Of a stretch of DNA of 5,909 bases, positions 5,904 through 5,909 are shown one piece after another. The translations under genes were made by a program, and so were the position numbers. Under the pieces are notes generated by a model. The model saw nothing but the letters and a program-made list of their open reading frames with translations, ran no database searches and was not told where the DNA came from. Numbering within the stretch: the first letter of the stretch is position 1; every line of letters starts with the position of its first letter. Origin of the DNA: Actinomycetota bacterium (GTDB lineage: Bacteria > Actinomycetota > Actinomycetes > S36-B12 > UBA5976); assembly GCA_009918865.1 (NCBI GenBank), contig RGCY01000083.1, positions 1-5,909 of the forward strand, given 5' to 3'.

Positions 5904-5909
5904 GGTGAG

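Noticed and set aside
1..5909. Search by eye for CRISPR repeats, transposase genes, target-site duplications, toxin-antitoxin pairs and phage genes
   Set aside because: None seen; the window is filled by housekeeping genes with little spare DNA.

Overview
This window looks like ordinary chromosomal DNA from an actinobacterium of moderate G+C content. The tRNA sequences, the actinobacterial-type SerA, IlvE and GluRS proteins, and the gene order serA - ilvE - FAH-family hydrolase - gltX all point to that phylum. I cannot place it more finely. I see no phage, insertion sequence, CRISPR array or defence system, and I do not claim a new multi-gene system.

Layout: the left end (1-474) carries two plus-strand tRNA genes, tRNA-Gln(CUG) and tRNA-Glu(CUC), about 200 nt apart. 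A strong hairpin at 437-466 follows and separates them from the protein genes, which all lie on the minus strand. Read in the direction of transcription (right to left), these are an aldo/keto reductase (5903-5016), an 88-nt gap, serA (4927-3959), ilvE (3924-2824), a fumarylacetoacetate-hydrolase-family enzyme (2812-2018) and gltX (1974-475). The spacings from serA to gltX are 34, 11 and 43 nt, so these four genes are probably one operon, ending at the hairpin 9 nt past the gltX stop.

How the parts fit: SerA opens serine synthesis, IlvE carries out the last step of Leu/Ile/Val synthesis, and the FAH-family enzyme occupies the same neighbourhood as the oxaloacetate decarboxylase Odx (Cg1458) of Corynebacterium glutamicum. 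GltX charges tRNA-Glu. In actinobacteria, which generally lack GlnRS, it also charges tRNA-Gln with Glu for later amidation by GatCAB. The enzyme and both of its presumed tRNA substrates therefore sit side by side, converging on one terminator.

The two most interesting points are: (1) a perfect 16-bp palindrome of CRP/GlxR type (TGTGA-N6-TCACA) at 4955-4970, just upstream of serA, which suggests cAMP-receptor-type control of the operon; and (2) a short SerA of about 322 residues that stops where the regulatory ASB and ACT domains of actinobacterial SerA would start, with no room for them before ilvE.
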